NCBI GenBank assembly: GCA_947632115.1
Contig: CANROB010000010.1
Location: forward strand, 1 to 48,440
Reading direction: 5' to 3'
DNA: 48,440 bases
Origin: an uncultured Bacilli bacterium
GTDB taxonomy: Bacteria > Bacillota_I > Bacilli_A > RF39 > UBA660
Shown: piece after piece, positions 45,022 through 48,440 of the stretch
How the letters are laid out: each line of letters opens with the position of its first letter
Numbering within the stretch: the stretch's first letter is position 1
Position numbers and translations under genes: made by a program
Notes under the pieces: generated by a model
The model's database searches: none
What the model was told of the DNA's origin: nothing
Seen by the model: only the letters and a program-made list of their open reading frames with translations

Positions 45022-45654
45022 TTAAAATTCTTTTTTTCTAAATATTTTTTCAGATATTTTATAAGATAGATAAACCATGATAATGGCAATGATGATAAGA
45101 ATGAGTATTAAATAGTCTTCTAAAAAGTCTAAAGACTTTATGATAAAAGATAAGTCTAAATAAGGTAAAAGAAATCCTCCGATTATTATAAGACCAAAGA
45201 CAATTAAAAAGATTCCAATTCTTGCTTTTTCCACTCCCAATTTATAAATAATAGGATACATGACGGTTAAAACGAGTAAAGTTCCAAATAGGGTACCAAA
45301 CATGGACGCGAGAATCTCTTCATAGTTTATCGTTTTTGTGTTCACATAAGAAATCATAAAAGATAAAAGAATGGTAATAAGAGAAACGGCAAATGTCATT
45401 AAAATGGTGGCAACATATTTAGCCCGTACACTATTTCTTCTTCCATCTGGTAAAGATATCGAATAAGCATCCCATTTATTATAGTTATCATAACTAAAGG
45501 TAGAAATCATAATCATGACACTCATAAATGGTAAGATGAAAGAGATATCCATCTCTCCTAAAAATCCCATTACAGTATAAATAATCATCAATATTCCTAA
45601 TAATTTAAAATTACTTTTAATCATCGCTAAATCTTTTTTAATAAATCCTATCAT
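45022..45654 (-). CDS. ABC-2 type transporter permease
   Basis: A 210-residue integral membrane protein with about six hydrophobic segments and a short cytoplasmic TFSYDNYNKWDAYSISLPDGRR loop. That DxxxxW-x-xYxxSLP pattern is typical of small ABC-2 permeases of GntR-linked transporters. It overlaps the ATPase gene by one base and is last in the GntR-ATPase-permease operon. Substrate unknown; members of this type handle peptides, antibiotics or lipids, which I do not infer here. Confidence 0.85.
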   Translation of the reverse strand: MIGFIKKDLAMIKSNFKLLGILMIIYTVMGFLGEMDISFILPFMSVMIMISTFSYDNYNKWDAYSISLPDGRRNSVRAKYVATILMTFAVSLITILLSFMISYVNTKTINYEEILASMFGTLFGTLLVLTVMYPIIYKLGVEKARIGIFLIVFGLIIIGGFLLPYLDLSFIIKSLDFLEDYLILILIIIAIIMVYLSYKISEKIFRKKEF

Positions 45655-46511
45655 TATTCTTCCCCCTTAATCATTAATACCATAAGATCATCTAAGGTGA
45701 TTTTATCAATTACGGCAATATCGTATTTGGCTTTAAAATCTTTTTTATTCTCTACTAATACTTCATATTCATATTTTGATTTTCTATATTTTAGATAATC
45801 TTTTTTATCTATTTTTTGAAATTCTTCTTCTCCACATTTTACTATTCCATATTGTTCTAATAACTCATTTGTTGTTTTTGATAAGATAACCTCACCATGA
45901 TTAATAAATGTTATATAGTCTGCCATATGCTCTAAATCCGTAGTAATATGACTAGAAAGTAAAATAGAGCAATCATCTTTTTCAATAAAATTTTGAAATA
46001 TTTCCATTACTTCTGCTCGAGCAACAGGATCTAGGCCAGAGGTTGGTTCATCTAATATTAAAAGTTTAGGGTGATGAGATAGGGCAGTTATAATTTCTAG
46101 TTTTTTTCTCATTCCTTTTGAAAATGTTTTTATTTGCTTATTTGGTAGTAAGGAAAATTCTTTTAAATAGTCATAAAACATTTTCGTATCCCAATTTTGA
46201 TAAACTCCTTTCAGGGTGCTATTAATATCATTAGGTGTAAGAATTTCTGGAAAGAACATATCATCTAATACGACCCCAATATCTTCTTTTATTTTTTTCT
46301 CATCTTTGCGGTTATCTAATCCAAAAATTTTAATCTCACCACGATAAGATTGAATGATATTTAATATTGCTTTGATGGTTGTTGTCTTTCCAGCTCCATT
46401 TTCTCCAATAAATCCCATAATCATCCCTTTAGGTAAGTTAAAAGATACTTTTTTTAATTCAAAGTTATCATAGGTTTTACATAAGTCTTTAATTTCTAAG
46501 ATATTTTCCAT
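45654..46511 (-). CDS. ABC transporter ATP-binding protein
   Basis: A 285-residue ATPase with Walker A GENGAGKTT (36-44), the ABC signature FSKGMRKKLEI (130-140), Walker B LLILDEPTSGLD (150-161) and a switch His in LLSSHITTDLE. The C-terminal 75 residues are extra relative to a bare ATPase domain, as in YtrB/BcrA-type exporters. It powers the adjacent permease, probably as a dimer. It lies 2 bases from the GntR gene, so the three genes form one operon. Confidence 0.93.
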   Translation of the reverse strand: MENILEIKDLCKTYDNFELKKVSFNLPKGMIMGFIGENGAGKTTTIKAILNIIQSYRGEIKIFGLDNRKDEKKIKEDIGVVLDDMFFPEILTPNDINSTLKGVYQNWDTKMFYDYLKEFSLLPNKQIKTFSKGMRKKLEIITALSHHPKLLILDEPTSGLDPVARAEVMEIFQNFIEKDDCSILLSSHITTDLEHMADYITFINHGEVILSKTTNELLEQYGIVKCGEEEFQKIDKKDYLKYRKSKYEYEVLVENKKDFKAKYDIAVIDKITLDDLMVLMIKGEE

Positions 46512-46513
46512 AG

Positions 46514-46888
46514 TTATTCCTCCTCATATAAAATATCAAATATTTCTTGTACCGTTTCCTTAGGAATATTGTTTGCTTTTGCTAGTTGAATGGCTTTTCC
46601 TAAGAAATCTTCTATTTTATTTAATTGCTCTTCTCGGGCAATTTCTTTATTGATTTCGGCGACATAAAAACCTTTCGAAGGAATCGTTTTTATATAACCT
46701 TCTTTGACTAGTTCTTCATAAGCATTTTTAGTCGTAATGACGCTACATCGTAAATCTTTAGCTAAAGTTCTAATCGATGGCAATAATTCATTGGCTTTTA
46801 ATTCATTAGAAATAATTTTAATCTTTATCTGTTCTTTAATTTGCTCATATATAGGAATGTCACTGGAATTGCTAATGATAATTTCCAT
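46514..46888 (-). CDS. GntR/YtrA-family transcriptional regulator
   Basis: A 124-residue regulator of the short YtrA subgroup. The N-terminal winged helix reads PIYEQIKEQIKIKIISNELKANELLPSIRTLAKDLRCSVITTKNAYEELVKEGYIKTIPSKGFYVA; the C-terminal part (about 75-124) is a short dimerisation helix pair. YtrA-type proteins repress ABC export operons that they head. Start follows GAGGTG. It probably binds the palindromes over its own promoter; the inducer is unknown. Confidence 0.93.
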   Translation of the reverse strand: MEIIISNSSDIPIYEQIKEQIKIKIISNELKANELLPSIRTLAKDLRCSVITTKNAYEELVKEGYIKTIPSKGFYVAEINKEIAREEQLNKIEDFLGKAIQLAKANNIPKETVQEIFDILYEEE

Positions 46889-46902
46889 AGTTCACCTCAC
46901 TT

Positions 46903-46941
46903 GTATATATCAATTATATACAGTATATACACAGTTGTCAA
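46903..46941 (-). promoter_or_regulatory. Promoter with two overlapping operator palindromes for the GntR-ABC operon
   Basis: Minus-strand TTGACA (46941-46936) and TATAAT (46918-46913) are 17 bases apart. The inverted repeat GTATATA-N5-TATATAC (46903-46909, 46915-46921) and the palindrome TATATAC-A-GTATATA (46915-46929) share an arm and cover the -10 and spacer, a layout for GntR repression. Confidence 0.75.
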
Positions 46942-46983
46942 CAAAAATCTGCGAAGAAATTTATATTGTTTATCATTTGACAA

Positions 46984-47016
46984 GAAAAAAAGTATCAATT
47001 TTTTTAGTTTGATACT
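46984..47016 (-). terminator. Terminator of the YdcF-like gene
   Basis: Minus-strand AGTATCAA and TTGATACT stems with T7 following; AT-rich 10-base loop. Confidence 0.75.
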
Positions 47017-47041
47017 TATGTTATAAAAGGCATACTATATT

Positions 47042-47677
47042 TTACTTTGTTTTTAATGGTAGTATTTCATCGGGAACTTCTAAATCAGCAATTTTATTTT
47101 CTTTTGCATATTGAATTAATAGGTTTGCTTCATACGTTACTAAACTTCTTCCTGAATTCCAACTATTATCTGATAAAAACCAATTTTCTTTATCGGAAAA
47201 TCCGTCTTTAGCAGGAATGAGAACTACTTCCATATTAGGAAATCTTTTCTTGATAATAGCAAAACATCTTTTTAGATGAAATTCACTTGTGATGACTGTA
47301 ATAGCATTTCTTTCTGGAATCATGGAAAAGGTATTATCCACATTTTCAAAACTATTCTTTGATTTATCTTCTATAAGAATATCTTCCTCTTTCATTCCCA
47401 TTTGTATGGCTAAATTTTTCATTTTAACAGCTTCTGGGACGGTATCGTTAGATTGATTGCTAATGCCATTACTCCCACCGCTAAAAATGATTTTTTTAAT
47501 TCTTCCATCTTTATAGGCTTTTATGGCTGCTTTAACACGCTCTTTTATAAGCATACTATTTCCAAATACTAATCCATATTCAGTAGAAAGACCAGTATCA
47601 GAAGTGTTGCTATAAACGATTTGTTCAATTTCCTCATCGGTAAAAATTTTATCAGTTGGTATTTGTGATAATCGCAT
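47042..47677 (-). CDS. YdcF-like (DUF218) protein
   Basis: A 211-residue DUF218/YdcF-type protein without membrane segment. Visible family blocks: YGLVFGNSMLIKERVKAAIKAYKDGRIKKIIFSGGSNG, EAVKMKNLAIQMGMKEEDILIEDKSKNSFEN, and AITVITSEFHLKRCFAIIKKRFP. Proteins of this fold are linked to S-adenosylmethionine binding or envelope metabolism; function unproven. An in-frame ATG at 47752 overlaps the promoter, whereas ATG 47677 follows GGAGATGATA, so 47677 is used. Extended -10 TGATATAAT lies at 47708-47700 on the minus strand. Confidence 0.8.
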   Translation of the reverse strand: MRLSQIPTDKIFTDEEIEQIVYSNTSDTGLSTEYGLVFGNSMLIKERVKAAIKAYKDGRIKKIIFSGGSNGISNQSNDTVPEAVKMKNLAIQMGMKEEDILIEDKSKNSFENVDNTFSMIPERNAITVITSEFHLKRCFAIIKKRFPNMEVVLIPAKDGFSDKENWFLSDNSWNSGRSLVTYEANLLIQYAKENKIADLEVPDEILPLKTK

Positions 47678-47740
47678 ATTATCATCTCCATTCTTTTTTA
47701 TTATATCATTGAAATCAAGATAATTGAAAATGAAATTCAA

Positions 47741-47781
47741 GTTAGAAAACATTTGACATTTCTAACCTTTTAAGGTATAGT
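47741..47781 (+). promoter_or_regulatory. Promoter and candidate operator of the duplicated lipoprotein gene
   Basis: TTGACA (47753-47758) and TATAGT (47776-47781), 17 bases apart. An inverted repeat GTTAGAAA (47741-47748) and TTTCTAAC (47759-47766) has the -35 in its 10-base centre, a likely repressor site. The YdcF-like gene reads divergently. Confidence 0.65.
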
Positions 47782-47809
47782 AAAACACAATTTCTAAGGG
47801 AGGATCAAC

Positions 47810-48391
47810 ATGAAAATTAAAAACTTGAAAATTAATGAAAAGGCAATGTCTAAATTATCCGCATGCATGTTAGTTGGAACACTTACGGTTTCTATACTAA
47901 CTAGTTGTGTTTCGAAAACGGATCGAGTTTCCAATAGTGATTTGAATAGGGCTATGGTATCTTTAGGGGATGAACGATTTGTCGTAGATGTCGATGAATA
48001 TATTAGACGCTCTGAAGAGTGTACCATTTTAAAATTAAAAGACGGAACCTTATTAAATGTACATCCATCTGATTTACAATTATACAATAAACAATCCAAA
48101 GTGATGCAACAGGTAGAAAATTCTATTTCTGTGATACAAACGGATGACCCAAGTTATCAAGTGGAGGAAGATGATTATGATAGAGCTTTTGTACAAATAG
48201 GCGATAGTGTCATGGTCGTAGAAATATTAGATTATAGTAGATGGTCTTCTGAACGTATCACTTTAAAATTAAGTGATGAAACTACATTGGAGATGCATAC
48301 AATGGATTTAATTTTATTTAGTAGTAAATCTCCAGTGATGAGTCAAGTTCAAGAAGCGGCTTTCAATAACGATTATTCAAAAACCAAATAA
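47810..48391 (+). CDS. Lipoprotein with internally duplicated domain
   Basis: A 193-residue lipoprotein, lipid-modified at Cys33 (LTVSILTSCVSK). The mature protein has two tandem copies of a roughly 63-residue module, about 44-107 and 122-186: NRAMVSLGDERFVVDVDEYIRRSEECTILKLKDGTLLNVHPSDLQLY and DRAFVQIGDSVMVVEILDYSRWSSERITLKLSDETTLEMHTMDLILF. Each starts with an A-x-V-x-x-G-D-x-x-x-V-V strand and ends in ILKL(K/S)D-T-L-x-x-H. The fold is probably beta-rich. Unknown function. AGGGAGGATC is its ribosome-binding site. Confidence 0.75.
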   Translation: MKIKNLKINEKAMSKLSACMLVGTLTVSILTSCVSKTDRVSNSDLNRAMVSLGDERFVVDVDEYIRRSEECTILKLKDGTLLNVHPSDLQLYNKQSKVMQQVENSISVIQTDDPSYQVEEDDYDRAFVQIGDSVMVVEILDYSRWSSERITLKLSDETTLEMHTMDLILFSSKSPVMSQVQEAAFNNDYSKTK

Positions 48392-48394
48392 ATG

Positions 48395-48436
48395 AAAAAA
48401 ACAGAAATTTCATAACAATAGATTTCTGTTTTTTTT
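48395..48436 (+). terminator. Intrinsic terminator at the window end
   Basis: AACAGAAAT (48400-48408) and ATTTCTGTT (48422-48430) with eight T's after. Confidence 0.85.
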
Positions 48437-48440
48437 AAGT

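Overview
The window is AT-rich DNA from a low-GC Gram-positive bacterium (Bacillota) that uses the standard genetic code. It appears to be a spore-former: it carries a SpoVID-like LysM protein next to a YsxE/CotS-like protein, and a YabG protease next to Veg, the same pairings as in Bacillus. It also has the HrcA-controlled chaperone genes, FemAB-type cell-wall enzymes and two lipoproteins. No plasmid, phage or insertion-sequence genes are visible. I cannot place it below phylum with confidence; an uncultured gut Bacilli or Clostridia lineage fits.

Layout. 1-3.6 kb: accessory-looking genes (a Fic protein cut by the window edge, a possible PD-(D/E)XK nuclease, a Sel1-repeat protein, an unknown 395-residue protein). 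3.7-7.2 kb: a PHP phosphoesterase, then a LysR regulator divergent from an unusual nitrilase-CoaB fusion. 7.4-11.1 kb: a cell-wall block with a membrane-anchored glucosaminidase-like protein and two convergent FemAB paralogues. 11.2-15.0 kb: an acidic DUF4176-like protein, a thioredoxin-fold protein without its cysteines, and Tex. 15.0-15.35 kb: two near-identical tandem units which, on the minus strand, each look like a complete small-RNA gene of about 97 nt with sigma-A promoter and terminator. 15.4-22.3 kb: a lipoprotein and the heat-shock cluster hrcA-grpE-dnaK-pepF-dnaJ, with pepF inserted and with a CIRCE-like operator that has an extra distant half-site.

22.3-33.8 kb: housekeeping genes (HU, a CCA-adding enzyme, DnaD, endonuclease III, Lon) mixed with uncharacterised membrane and zinc-ribbon proteins, ending in the SpoVID/YsxE spore-coat pair. 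34.1-41.4 kb: one giant surface protein of about 2,428 residues with a von Willebrand A domain, eight tandem Cna-B-like modules and a C-terminal anchor. 41.4-42.9 kb: YabG, Veg and tmRNA. 43-48.4 kb: a LytR-CpsA-Psr protein with additional solute-binding-like and PASTA domains, a GntR-ABC transporter operon with a palindromic operator over its promoter, a YdcF-like protein and an internally duplicated lipoprotein.

The most promising undescribed items are the tandem small-RNA pair, the nitrilase-CoaB fusion with an internal ribosome-binding site, the altered CIRCE arrangement, the giant adhesin and the LCP-PASTA fusion. All functional statements are inferred from reading the sequence; no database search was run.
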